DNA of 28,314 nucleotides, from contig OMIW01000101.1 in the NCBI GenBank assembly GCA_900299205.1, positions 1 to 28,314 on the forward strand. Reading direction: 5' to 3'. Positions 1 through 7,924 of the stretch are shown here, one piece after another. The translations under genes and the position numbers were made by a program. The first letter of the stretch is position 1, and each line of letters starts with the position of its first letter. Under the pieces are notes generated by a model, which was not told where the DNA came from, did no database searches, and saw only the letters and a program-made list of their open reading frames with translations. Origin of the DNA: Pseudomonadota bacterium (GTDB lineage: Bacteria; Bdellovibrionota_C; UBA2361; OMIW01).

Positions 1-25
1 CCCCAAGGTCTCAGAGACTCTGGGG
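1..25. repeat. 25-bp imperfect repeat, copy A (hairpin-forming)
   Basis: The first 25 bases begin with CCCC, end with GGGG and contain a GTCTC-A-GAGAC core, so they can fold into a short hairpin. They match 185-209 at 21 of 25 positions in direct orientation. The repeat could be a REP-like unit, a degenerate element end, or the terminator of a gene left of the window. The sequence does not decide between these. Confidence 0.45.
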
Positions 26-184
26 GATTATAATCCTCACCACTAACGATGGAGCGGACCCGAGCAGATACGGAAAAAGAGTCGCCCGAAGTACTAGCCG
101 GGATCCCTGAGACATTGTTGTGGCTCCGAGAAGAAAATGTAAAACCCTCCCTCCTCAGCGATTCTTTCCTCCAAAACAGTCCCA

Positions 185-209
185 CCCCGAGGTGTCAGAG
201 ACCCTGTGG
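185..209. repeat. 25-bp imperfect repeat, copy B
   Basis: This is the second copy of the repeat at 1-25. It differs at four positions and has the core GTGTC-A-GAGAC. The two copies are 184 bp apart, with no gene between them that I can support. Confidence 0.45.
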
Positions 210-339
210 AAGTCTATGGAAACGGCATTCTGTTTCTTTCGCCCTTTATTTGAATACCCCCCTTACCCATGATACCCTTCCCCGAGTAATCTCCTGAAAT
301 AAGCCCCTCACCGGATACCCCTCAACAAGGAGCCCCCCC

Positions 340-1344
340 ATGAAAGCGCTGTCTGTCGTCGTTCCGGTCTACAACGAAGAGGAAAACGTCGCGGAATCGT
401 ATCGCGAGCTTTCTGAGGTCTTGCAGGGGATTGGGTTGCCGTATGAGATTATCTTTGTGGACGACGGCTCGCATGACCGGACGGTCGCAACCTTGATGGC
501 GGTGGGCGCTGATGATCCATCGCTTCGGGTGATTGAGTTTCGCCGTAATTTTGGTCAAACAGCGGCGATGGCGGCGGGGTTCCACCACACTCGGTATGAC
601 ATCGTCATCGCACTCGATGGGGATCTGCAAAACGACCCGGCAGAGATACCGAGGATGATCGAAAAGCTCGACGAGGGGTTTGATCTTGTCGCGGGGTGGC
701 GGAAGGAGCGCAAGGACAAGTATATTTCTCGGCGACTTCCAAGCATGATAGCCAATCGGATCATCTCGTATTTTACGAATGTACAGCTTCATGATTATGG
801 GTGCACCCTCAAGGCTATGCGGGGTGATATCGCACGCGGAATCCGATTGTACGGGGAGATGCATCGGTTTATTCCCGCGCTTGCGTACGAGCAGGGCGCG
901 CGGATAGTCGAAATTCCGGTCCGACACCGTGAGCGACGATTTGGTACGTCAAAGTACGGGATATCTCGGACGCTGCGGGTTATTCTTGATCTGCTTACGG
1001 TCAAGTTTCTCCTCGGATACTCAAAACGTCCGATCCATCTTTTCGGAACCCTTGGCCTCGGAAGCGGGGGATTGGGTTCGCTCATGTTGATCAATGCGAC
1101 AGTTCAGCGCCTCTTCTTTGGGGTGCCGATGGGGACCCGGCCGATGATGGTGCTGGGGGTGATGTTGGTGTTGATGGGGCTCCAGTTTTTAATGTTTGGC
1201 CTTCTCGCCGAGGTGATGACCCGCACCTATTACGAGTCGCAGAACAAAGAGACGTATGTTATCCGGCGTATTCGCCAAGGAGGGACGAAGGACCCCGGGG
1301 AGGATAGGGACGCTGCGCACCAGCTCCGAAAGGTCGCCTACTGA
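340..1344 (+). CDS. GT2 family polyprenyl-phosphate glycosyltransferase (DPM1/GtrB/ArnC-like)
   Basis: A 334-residue membrane-anchored glycosyltransferase. Residues 1-230 form a GT-A fold: the N-terminal VVPVYNEEENV, the nucleotide-binding VDDGS (D41-D42) and the DGDLQ metal-binding motif (D93, D95). Two hydrophobic segments near 235-255 and 268-292 are the usual C-terminal membrane anchors of this subfamily. Family members transfer one sugar from a nucleotide sugar to dolichyl- or undecaprenyl-phosphate on the cytoplasmic face; donor and acceptor cannot be read from sequence. An AAGGAG site lies 8-9 nt before the ATG, separated from it mainly by a C7 run. It is followed after 53 bp by a GT4 gene on the same strand and likely begins a glycan operon. 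A flippase or polymerase is not in the window. Confidence 0.88.
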   Translation: MKALSVVVPVYNEEENVAESYRELSEVLQGIGLPYEIIFVDDGSHDRTVATLMAVGADDPSLRVIEFRRNFGQTAAMAAGFHHTRYDIVIALDGDLQNDPAEIPRMIEKLDEGFDLVAGWRKERKDKYISRRLPSMIANRIISYFTNVQLHDYGCTLKAMRGDIARGIRLYGEMHRFIPALAYEQGARIVEIPVRHRERRFGTSKYGISRTLRVILDLLTVKFLLGYSKRPIHLFGTLGLGSGGLGSLMLINATVQRLFFGVPMGTRPMMVLGVMLVLMGLQFLMFGLLAEVMTRTYYESQNKETYVIRRIRQGGTKDPGEDRDAAHQLRKVAY

Positions 1345-1397
1345 TCGGAAGGATTGAGCGAACATTCACAACGGAGCAGAGTTGGAGAGGAAACCGA

Positions 1398-2666
1398 ATG
1401 GCGGATGATATATCGTCGGGGGGGGCACACTCTCTGTCATCGATCGCCGCCCCTTGTCGCTCGGAACTATATCCTGAAACGATAAAACTCCTTCTTGATG
1501 CGCGGAAAATATCCGATGGGGGTATCGGCACCTACATTCGCAACCTAGTATCCGGATTATCGGCGCGCCGCGACATTACTCTCACCGTTTTAGTGCGTGA
1601 GCGCGAGGCCCGAGATGAGCAGCTCCGTCATATTCCTCGGGTGCTCACCACCAGTGGTCTCTATTCTTTCCACGAGCTCGTCCGGCTTGGGGCAGAGGTT
1701 CCGTGGCGGTCATTTACCTTATTCCATACCCCTCATTTCGTCCTGCCACTTCGGATACCGATCCCCTCGGTGGTGACGATTCACGACCTCAATCATCTCT
1801 ATCACCCTGAGCGGCCCTATTATCCGGTGATTGCATTTCCCTATTTTGTGTCGGCAATCGTGCGGGCACGGGGTATTATCGCAGTCAGCCGACAGACGGC
1901 GCAGGAAATCGCGCGATTCTCTTGGAGGAACCGGAGAGTCGCGGAGAAGGTGTCAGTGATTCCCAACTGTGTTGCGGCTCTGGCGAAATCGGATATCGAG
2001 GCTCATAACGATACAAGAAGTAATGAAGAATCGGGGAGTGTTCCAAAGCCTTACTTTCTCGCGGTGATCTCGACGGACAAACCTCACAAAGGGGTTGCTG
2101 ATCTTTTGACCGCCTTCGGGCAGATTGCCGACCAATACCCGACATTGACGTTAGTCATTATCGGGGCGGGAACTCCGCCCCGTCAGGCTATCCCAGCACA
2201 TCTTGCACCCCGAATCCGGCTGGAGGGGCTTGTGGACCAGTTTTCGCTCTGGCGGTGGTATCGAGCTGCAGAGGCGGTCATTGTTGCATCCCGTCAGGAG
2301 GGATTCTGTTTGCCTGTCATTGAGGCTCATGCGGTCGGGGTGCCGGTGGTCGCACGTCCTGTTTCCACTCTCACCGAGGTAGTGACCGCGGATGACGAAG
2401 TTGCTGCGGATATGTCGGTTAAGGCGCTCGGGGACGCGATGAGCAGAATGATGCACCGCAAACGACGAAAGAATACGGACGGCGAGCAGGAGCGATTGAT
2501 TGAGCATGCAGCGCGTTACTCAATTGCTGAGGTAACAGCGCGTACCGTGGACTGTTATCAACGAGCGATGCCACAAAGAGAGCGAGAAAGACTCAATCAG
2601 ATGAACTGCGAACGTCACGGCATCAAAGGTCGCCCCTCTCTCTCTACACCAGGAGAGATGTTGTGA
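1398..2666 (+). CDS. GT4 family glycosyltransferase
   Basis: A 422-residue GT-B-fold glycosyltransferase. The conserved part begins near residue 29 with LLLDARKISDGGIGTYIRNL, the N-domain glycine-rich loop. The C-domain has FLAVISTDKPHKG and the retaining-enzyme EX7E motif EGFCLPVIE (E301 and E309). The first ~28 residues are not conserved-looking and include a G8 tract (1418-1425) at codons 7-10, where slippage would switch the frame. The last ~40 residues are a polar tail. GGAGAGG stands about 9 nt before the ATG. Its TGA overlaps the GTG start of the next gene, so the two are translationally coupled. The likely role is sequential sugar addition to a lipid-linked glycan at the inner face of the cytoplasmic membrane; the sugar is unknown. 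Confidence 0.86.
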   Translation: MADDISSGGAHSLSSIAAPCRSELYPETIKLLLDARKISDGGIGTYIRNLVSGLSARRDITLTVLVREREARDEQLRHIPRVLTTSGLYSFHELVRLGAEVPWRSFTLFHTPHFVLPLRIPIPSVVTIHDLNHLYHPERPYYPVIAFPYFVSAIVRARGIIAVSRQTAQEIARFSWRNRRVAEKVSVIPNCVAALAKSDIEAHNDTRSNEESGSVPKPYFLAVISTDKPHKGVADLLTAFGQIADQYPTLTLVIIGAGTPPRQAIPAHLAPRIRLEGLVDQFSLWRWYRAAEAVIVASRQEGFCLPVIEAHAVGVPVVARPVSTLTEVVTADDEVAADMSVKALGDAMSRMMHRKRRKNTDGEQERLIEHAARYSIAEVTARTVDCYQRAMPQRERERLNQMNCERHGIKGRPSLSTPGEML

Positions 2667-3823
2667 AGGTCGCGCTAGTACACGATTGGTTAACCGGAAT
2701 GCGGGGAGGGGAGCGATGCCTTGAGGCGTTCCTCAGGCTCTATCCCGACGCAGATGTCCATACTTTGATTCATGTGCCGGGAAAAACGAGTGCTCTGATC
2801 GACAATCGGGTCCGGGGAACCTCTTGGTTAAACAAACTTCCCGCTGCCGGTACACTCCATCGCCTTTTCCTCCCCTGGTATCCCTCGGCTGCGCGTTCTC
2901 TTTCTCTCTCGGGGTACGACCTAGTCATCTCTTTGAGCCATGCGGCTGCGAAAAATGTGACCGTGGACCGGACCGCGCGTCATATTTGTTACTGCTTTAC
3001 TCCCATGCGATATATCTGGGATCAGGCAGAACAATACTTTGGACCAGCACATCGGGGACTGTGGCCACTTATCCGTTCCCTGCGGCGGTGGGACATCGGA
3101 GGTTCGGCGGGGGTGAGTGAGTTTGTCGCGATTAGCCGTTTCATAGCGGCCCGGATTCGGTGCTATTATGGGAGGCCATCCTCAGTAATCTACCCACCTG
3201 TCGATGCGTCGTGGATCACCCCTGTGAAAGAGGGAACACGGGGAGAAGCCTTCCTCTATGCAGGTGCGCTGGTCCCTTATAAGCGTCCCGATGTCGTGGT
3301 CGCGGCCGCGAACCGATTGGGGCTGCCCCTGTGGGTCGTCGGAGGAGGTCCGATGGAGCGGGCGCTTCGTGCGCAGGCTGGTCCGACAGTGAAGGTACTC
3401 GGGCGATGCTCTGATGAGGAGCTGGCATCTTACTATCGGCGGTGCCGTGCGCTCATTCTCCCGGGAGTTGAGGATTTCGGCATGATGCCGGTTGAGTGTA
3501 TGGCCGCTGGGAGGCCGGTAATCGGTCGGCGGTTCGGCGGGACCGCTGACACCATCGTTGCTGACGGTCCACATCCGACGGGGGTGCTGATAAGGGGAAG
3601 TCGTCATCAGCTCTCAGTCGAGGACCTGACCGAGGCGCTTGAGCGCTTTATGCACACTGAGGATCTGTTTTCCGTCGATGCCTGCACTGAACAGGCTTCG
3701 CGGTTCAGTCCCTCGGTCTTCCGGGATGCGTGGAGAACGATTGTCGACGGACAGGAACCGTGCAAGGAGGCTGGCGTCTATTATCCCGTCGGGCCTGACA
3801 ACAACTCGATTCGGGGTCGCTAA
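2663..3823 (+). CDS. GT4 family glycosyltransferase (WbaZ/mannosyltransferase-like)
   Basis: A 386-residue GT-B glycosyltransferase. The N-terminus KVALVHDWLTGMRGGERCLE is typical of a GT4 group found in exopolysaccharide and O-antigen clusters. The C-domain carries FLYAGALVPYKRPDVVV (donor domain start) and EDFGMMPVE (E270/E278, the EX7E catalytic motif). The GTG start is preceded by AGGAGAG and overlaps the TGA of the upstream GT4 gene by 4 bp, so coupling is expected. The following gene begins 56 bp downstream. Many relatives add mannose or a related hexose, but this assignment is inference from family resemblance only. Confidence 0.86.
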   Translation: MKVALVHDWLTGMRGGERCLEAFLRLYPDADVHTLIHVPGKTSALIDNRVRGTSWLNKLPAAGTLHRLFLPWYPSAARSLSLSGYDLVISLSHAAAKNVTVDRTARHICYCFTPMRYIWDQAEQYFGPAHRGLWPLIRSLRRWDIGGSAGVSEFVAISRFIAARIRCYYGRPSSVIYPPVDASWITPVKEGTRGEAFLYAGALVPYKRPDVVVAAANRLGLPLWVVGGGPMERALRAQAGPTVKVLGRCSDEELASYYRRCRALILPGVEDFGMMPVECMAAGRPVIGRRFGGTADTIVADGPHPTGVLIRGSRHQLSVEDLTEALERFMHTEDLFSVDACTEQASRFSPSVFRDAWRTIVDGQEPCKEAGVYYPVGPDNNSIRGR

Positions 3824-3879
3824 GCAACGCTAAAAAGGGATCTGCATCGGACTAATTTTCAAACCAGGCCCGTTAAATC

Positions 3880-5283
3880 ATGGTGAAACAGCGCCACCAA
3901 CTTTTTGCTTTTCTCTTTATGGTGTCCGACCTTTGTATGGTGTCGGTTGCCTGGGTAGCGTCGTATTTTATTCGGTTCCAGACCGATGTTGTCCCTGCGG
4001 TGAAGGGGATTCCTCGCATAGATGAGTACCTTTTGATGTTGGTCCCGGTTTGGGTAATCTGGGGAATCGTATTCAGAATCGTCGGGTTGTACCGTCCGAT
4101 GCGAGGGGTGCGACGGAGGAGGGAGCTGTGGTTACTGATTAATGCAAATAGTTTTGCGCTTCTCGTTCTCATCGCTTTTGTCTTTCTTTTTCGAGAGAAG
4201 CAGGTTGAATATTCGCGGTTAGTATTTCTCTGTTTTGGCTTCGCGGTCACGGTTGGTACGATGAGTCAACGTCTGGCACTGCGGTTCTTTCTCAGTGAAG
4301 CTCGCCGGAAGGGATTCAATCTCCGGTATCTGCTCGTTGTTGGTGCAGGAAGAGTGGCTGAGGACGTTGTCGCTCGGGTTCGCACTCAGCGTGACCTAGG
4401 CATCCAGCTCGTGGGTTGCCTGTCCCGTAATGGTGAAGAGGAAGTAGGACCACATGGTGCACCAGTGATTGGCTCATATAGCGACCTTGAGGGAGTTCTT
4501 TCACGGGTCAGTGTCGATCAGGTGGTCATTGCGCTTCCACTTGAGGATAGTCCGATGATGCCATCGATCATGGGATCCCTCCGCGATACCCTCGTCGACG
4601 TTAAGATTATCCCTGACCTCTATCAGTTCGTCAGCCTGGGAGGAGCGATTGAGGAGTTCGAGGGTCTTCCTGTGATATCGCTCCAGGGAAGTCCACTTGA
4701 GGGGCTCGGAAGTGTGGCGAAAAGGGTATTCGATGTACTCGTGGGGTCGGTCGCAGCGGTTGTATTGCTGCCGTTTATGCTGATTGTTGGGATGTTGGTA
4801 AAGTGTACCTCGCGGGGGCCGATGCTCTACAAGCAGGAGCGGGTGAGCTATGACGGGACTCGGTTCTGGATTTACAAATTTCGTACTATGCGGCTCGACG
4901 CTGAGCGAGAAGGCCCGGGGTGGACAAGGCCGGATGATAACCGAGTGACCCCTCTGGGCCGCTTCTTGCGCGCCATGAGTCTCGATGAATTACCCCAAAT
5001 TTTTAATGTCATTCGAGGCGATATGTCCCTGGTGGGGCCTCGCCCCGAGCGTCCAGTATACATTGATGAATTTAGACATCGTATTCCACGATACATGTTG
5101 CGCCACAAGGTGCCAGCAGGAATCACGGGTTGGGCCCAGGTATGTGGGTGGCGCGGGGATACCTCCATCGACAAGAGGATTGAGCATGACCTCTATTACA
5201 TCGAGCACTGGTCGTTGATATTCGATATAAAGATTCTGGCCCTCACGGTGTTGAGGGGGTTTTTTAACAAAAATGCGTATTGA
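3880..5283 (+). CDS. Undecaprenyl-phosphate glucose-1-phosphate transferase family (WcaJ/WbaP-like)
   Basis: A 467-residue polyisoprenyl-phosphate hexose-1-phosphate transferase, the initiating enzyme for exopolysaccharide or capsule repeat units. Residues 8-140 contain four to five membrane segments. Residues 145-265 form the central Rossmann-like domain (LLVVGAGRVAEDVV). Residues 278-467 are the catalytic module: a re-entrant hydrophobic helix near 284-306, KFRTM (333-337), DELPQ (369-373), GPRPE (386-390) and a C-terminal GWRGDT...DLYYIEHWS stretch ending in FFNKNAY. That ending is characteristic of the glucose-1-phosphate branch. It is last of the four collinear glycan genes and converges on dapA, with only 14 bp between the stop codons. 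The sugar (glucose versus galactose) is inferred from subfamily features. Confidence 0.9.
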   Translation: MVKQRHQLFAFLFMVSDLCMVSVAWVASYFIRFQTDVVPAVKGIPRIDEYLLMLVPVWVIWGIVFRIVGLYRPMRGVRRRRELWLLINANSFALLVLIAFVFLFREKQVEYSRLVFLCFGFAVTVGTMSQRLALRFFLSEARRKGFNLRYLLVVGAGRVAEDVVARVRTQRDLGIQLVGCLSRNGEEEVGPHGAPVIGSYSDLEGVLSRVSVDQVVIALPLEDSPMMPSIMGSLRDTLVDVKIIPDLYQFVSLGGAIEEFEGLPVISLQGSPLEGLGSVAKRVFDVLVGSVAAVVLLPFMLIVGMLVKCTSRGPMLYKQERVSYDGTRFWIYKFRTMRLDAEREGPGWTRPDDNRVTPLGRFLRAMSLDELPQIFNVIRGDMSLVGPRPERPVYIDEFRHRIPRYMLRHKVPAGITGWAQVCGWRGDTSIDKRIEHDLYYIEHWSLIFDIKILALTVLRGFFNKNAY

Positions 5284-5297
5284 TTCCGAGCTGCGGA

Positions 5298-6407
5298 TTA
5301 TACCGCTGAAGCGAACGATAACGGCCCACTGTTGCCATCTTCTCTATCACCTCTCGTTCCAACATCGGATGAAGAGGGTTTTCGAGCGGTTTGATTTCCA
5401 GATGGTGTATCGGTACTGATTCGATCTAACAACTCTTCGTAGGCAAATTCAGCTGCGCGAAGCGCATCTCGGGTTGAGGCTGCTGCGGTCCGAAGCAACG
5501 TAAGGCAATGCGGCGTCGGAGGCACGAGGGGCAGACGTCCGTGACCAACCTCGATCCCCCCAAGCGACATGAGGGCTTTGATCGGTTCCGGATTCGGTCC
5601 GACTCGCAAGAGAGCTTGTGCAAGAGGAAGGAGTGCATGATGAAGGGTCTGTGCAGCTGGGATATCCCCCGCAGTGAATCGTTCAACGAGCGCAGCGGTT
5701 GTCCGGGGAAGAACATTGGCGATGACCGACACAACACCAACTCCTCCGACTGAGAGGATTGGGAGGGTGAGGGCGTCGTCTCCTGAGAGTATCGCAAGAG
5801 GTCGCGAGGAGAAGGCTCTGCTCCGGAGGAGCGAACAGGTGTCGCTGATCTCTTCGAGATTTCCATTCGCCGCCTTAACCGCCACGAGATTTTCACAAAT
5901 ATCAGCGATCCGTCGAATAGTATCGGGCGCGACATTTATACCGGTTCGACCGGGGATATTGTACAGCATGAGGGGAATCCCGATCCGATTGAGCTCGCTG
6001 AAATGCCGCAAAACTCCCTCTTGGGAAGGCTTGTTGTAGTACGGCACCACAATCAGGCACCCGTCTGCTCCCAACGCTGCCGCACGCTCGGTCAACCGAA
6101 CCGCCTCGCGCGTGTTATTCGAGCCTGTCCCTGGAATTACCTTCACCCCAGAGCCTTTGGCAACAGAAATGCAGATTCGTATAAGTTCGTCACTCTCGTT
6201 ATCATCAAGAGTGGGCGCTTCCCCGGTTGTTCCACAGGGAACCAGCGCGGCAGTGCCATTGTCGCACTGATATCTTGCGAGGGACGCAAACCGCTCAGGA
6301 AGGATTCGTTGAGCAGGTGTGGTGTCAAATGGCGTGACGAGCGCGCAGAGAGATCCTCTCAGCGTATTATCTTCAAACTTGGAATCGGTATGTGTTATGT
6401 TGGTCAT
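5298..6407 (-). CDS. dapA: 4-hydroxy-tetrahydrodipicolinate synthase with C-terminal tail
   Basis: A 369-residue class I TIM-barrel aldolase that condenses pyruvate with aspartate semialdehyde, the first committed lysine/diaminopimelate step. Visible motifs are CGTTGEAPTL (59-68), VPYYNKPSQEG with the catalytic tyrosine region (121-131), YNIPGRTGINV (Y149) and the Schiff-base lysine K178. The usual KEASG context here reads KAANG. The start at 6407 is preferred because the family begins about 15 residues before LRGSLCALVTPF; an in-frame ATG at 6443 would add 12 unconserved residues. The protein is longer than the normal ~290-300 residues, with a ~45-residue polar Ser/Thr/Arg tail. Its stop lies 14 bp from the convergent glycan gene. 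Close aldolase relatives (NanA, KDG aldolase) are possible, but GTTGE plus the conserved tyrosines favour DapA. Confidence 0.88.
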   Translation of the reverse strand: MTNITHTDSKFEDNTLRGSLCALVTPFDTTPAQRILPERFASLARYQCDNGTAALVPCGTTGEAPTLDDNESDELIRICISVAKGSGVKVIPGTGSNNTREAVRLTERAAALGADGCLIVVPYYNKPSQEGVLRHFSELNRIGIPLMLYNIPGRTGINVAPDTIRRIADICENLVAVKAANGNLEEISDTCSLLRSRAFSSRPLAILSGDDALTLPILSVGGVGVVSVIANVLPRTTAALVERFTAGDIPAAQTLHHALLPLAQALLRVGPNPEPIKALMSLGGIEVGHGRLPLVPPTPHCLTLLRTAAASTRDALRAAEFAYEELLDRISTDTPSGNQTARKPSSSDVGTRGDREDGNSGPLSFASAV

Positions 6408-6510
6408 AGAAGGGTCCGATTTAGGCCTTTGACAGCGCTCCATGAGAAAAGGGTTAACGCAAAACTACTGCCCTTTCCACGACTTTTCCAGCACCCCGGT
6501 CTCCCACAAC

Positions 6511-6536
6511 TTCTGTGCACGAGTTCTGTGCACGAG
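6511..6536. repeat. Perfect tandem 13-mer upstream of dapA
   Basis: TTCTGTGCACGAG occurs twice, back to back, at 6511-6523 and 6524-6536. Each unit contains the palindrome GTGCAC, so two equal half-sites are spaced 13 bp centre to centre. The pair lies 104-129 bp upstream of the dapA start on the opposite strand, where an operator for dapA could sit. The regulatory role is inference. Confidence 0.5.
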
Positions 6537-6864
6537 AGCGATATCGGGACTGCCCACGGTTCGACGCACACCATGCAGCATTTCGGACGATGCGCGAACG
6601 GTTTCACAAGGTGATGCTCGCCTTTAATACCTGCTCGTCGCCACCCTCGTATGGCCCTCACGCCAGAGCCAAAAAGAGTAACCCCTCGTAAACGAGGAAA
6701 TGCCCCGAGCAACGAATCAAGCCATTGGAAGTTGCTGGATGCTTTCGCCATGTTAAGACAATCGCAGGTGGCCTTCCAGGGGTACAATGTGCGGCACGGG
6801 GTCGTTTGCTCTCTGGGGGGAGTTGAACGCTTTTACGCATACCGCCCCCAACCAATCGTTCTCT

Positions 6865-6880
6865 GTCCCCGAGGGGGGAC
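6865..6880 (-). terminator. Possible hairpin terminator of the secreted-protein gene
   Basis: GTCCCC-GAGG-GGGGAC (plus-strand reading) forms a perfect 6-bp GC-rich stem beginning three bases after the stop codon of the minus-strand secreted-protein gene. No T-run follows on the minus strand, so it may be only a 3'-end stabiliser or a weak terminator. Confidence 0.35.
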
Positions 6881-6883
6881 TAA

Positions 6884-7603
6884 CTAATTGAGCTCGCTGC
6901 TCGGCCCATTTAAACACCACCGCTCGAGAGGGTCTCCCGAAGAGCCGGGGATATCTCTCAGTTTTGCAGTTACCCTGACGACGTTCCGCATCAACCCTGA
7001 GTAACCATCGTCCCCGAAGCAGTGAAGCAGCCCCTCATCAGCGGTGCCAGCTCCTACCCGGACCTTACCCTGGACCTTGAACGCGCTGCATCGCGCTGGT
7101 GGTGCACTCGAGTTGGCAAGGGCAAAGCTACACCCATTGTAACCCGATACCGGCCATCTGTCGCGATTCTCACGGTCACGAAGCACAACACTGAAAACCG
7201 AAAGATATTTTCCGTAGAGCATGACCCCCGCATTTCCACCACACTCCTTCACTGAGGGTCGGTACTGAACATCGATGGGAACGTCGCGCGAGCAGACACA
7301 CGGCTTGAAGAGGCCTCCCTGACAAAAGTTTGGTGGTGCCGGGCGATAGCGGGGATTTTTCTTGAGACGGTTGTTCTCTCGTCGGACGAGGAACCGATGA
7401 CGAGCCATCATTTGGCTGGCCGTGAACTCTTTTTGGACTGGGGTGGCGGTGGGGGTCGAATTTGGAAGAGAGCTTTGCGCGTAGGCCTCTCGCCCCCCCC
7501 CCAGAATATCCACACCAACGCCGGAGAGTGCCCAAGCGAAGGTGAACATGGAAACGAGGGCTAAGGTGTTGAGCCGACAATATCGGAGTCTAGCTTTTTG
7601 CAT
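6884..7603 (-). CDS. Secreted cysteine-rich protein of unknown function
   Basis: A 239-residue protein that I do not recognise. It has a long Sec signal peptide: basic MQKARLRYCR, a hydrophobic stretch at 13-33, and a plausible signal peptidase site after AYA near residue 42. The mature part has a Ser/Thr/Pro-rich linker, a basic segment (RENNRLKKNPRYRPAP), then eight cysteines spread over the last ~140 residues, suggesting disulfide bonds outside the cytoplasm. An AAAGG ribosome binding site lies 7 nt before the ATG. A G10 run (7493-7502 as C on the plus strand) encodes three glycines just before the signal cleavage region; a one-base change would abolish the mature protein. It lies upstream of dapA on the same strand but 476 bp away, so it is probably a separate unit. 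Confidence 0.65.
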   Translation of the reverse strand: MQKARLRYCRLNTLALVSMFTFAWALSGVGVDILGGGREAYAQSSLPNSTPTATPVQKEFTASQMMARHRFLVRRENNRLKKNPRYRPAPPNFCQGGLFKPCVCSRDVPIDVQYRPSVKECGGNAGVMLYGKYLSVFSVVLRDRENRDRWPVSGYNGCSFALANSSAPPARCSAFKVQGKVRVGAGTADEGLLHCFGDDGYSGLMRNVVRVTAKLRDIPGSSGDPLERWCLNGPSSELN

Positions 7604-7924
7604 GCGATTACCTTTAGGGCTAGTGGAACAACGAATACTGATGAGAGAATCGTATCCTACCGAGGTTTGAGGGTCTAGCGGGCGCGGGCTAGCGGCGTCT
7701 TTTTTTCTGATTTATCTTTGCTTGCATATACTCATCCAGGTCTGCGGTCTTAATCCTACAAAAAGGGCCATTTATCCTAAATTGCCAGGATCTTAACCTT
7801 CAGGAGAATCCACCTCCCCCCATCGGCATCTAACTACCACTCATTTGCCGGAGTCATTTCGAAAGCAGTACCCTCATTCGAGCGCAAGAGAAGAACGAGC
7901 GATAAAGCAAAAAAAGGATCGTTT
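7604..7924. other. Divergent intergenic region
   Basis: These 321 bp separate the divergent secreted-protein gene (-) and the NtrC-type regulator gene (+), and must hold both promoters. They are more AT-rich than the flanking genes. A TATACT near 7726-7731 could be a plus-strand -10 box with a poor -35 (TTCTGA). I see no strong operator, RNA gene or sigma-54 -24/-12 pair that I would defend. Confidence 0.3.

Larger units (their letters stand above)
1..339. other. Non-coding leader before the glycan cluster
   Basis: No convincing gene is present. One frame is open for 82 codons (49-297, +), but the product is low in hydrophobic core residues, has no recognisable motif and no good ribosome binding site. 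The stretch holds two copies of a 25-bp imperfect repeat (listed separately), a 12-bp palindrome GGATTATAATCC near 25-36, and the ribosome binding site of the first glycosyltransferase gene at about 326-332 (AAGGAG). That site is followed by a C7 run directly before the ATG. Confidence 0.5.
6408..6883. other. 476-bp intergenic region upstream of dapA
   Basis: No gene is supported. A 127-codon minus-strand frame (6404-6787) overlaps the dapA start, but it is rich in Trp/Cys/Arg and shows no motif. The region contains a perfect tandem 13-mer (6511-6536), a small CCTCG-TAAA-CGAGG hairpin (6684-6697) and a 6-bp hairpin after the downstream-facing secreted-protein gene (6865-6880). The length and position before a biosynthetic gene would suit a regulatory leader. 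I could not match it to the lysine riboswitch core. Confidence 0.4.

Noticed and set aside
49-297. 82-codon open frame at the window start
   Set aside because: No motif, no ribosome binding site, and composition unlike the neighbouring genes; it spans a repeat.
6408-6443. 12-residue N-terminal extension of DapA from ATG 6443
   Set aside because: No better ribosome binding site, and the sequence is unconserved; 6407 is preferred.
6404-6787. 127-codon minus frame overlapping the dapA start
   Set aside because: Rich in Trp, Cys and Arg, with no homologous-looking motif, overlapping the tandem repeat; probably open by chance.
6800-6830. RNase P-like string AGAGAGCAAAC on the minus strand
   Set aside because: The other conserved blocks of RNase P RNA are absent on that strand.
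6780-6850. tRNA- or tmRNA-like 3' end (GTTCAACTC on the minus strand)
   Set aside because: The flanking bases do not form T-arm or acceptor stems, and no anticodon or 5' part is visible.
6408-6883. Lysine riboswitch upstream of dapA
   Set aside because: I could not align the region to the L-box core by eye; a covariance search would be decisive.
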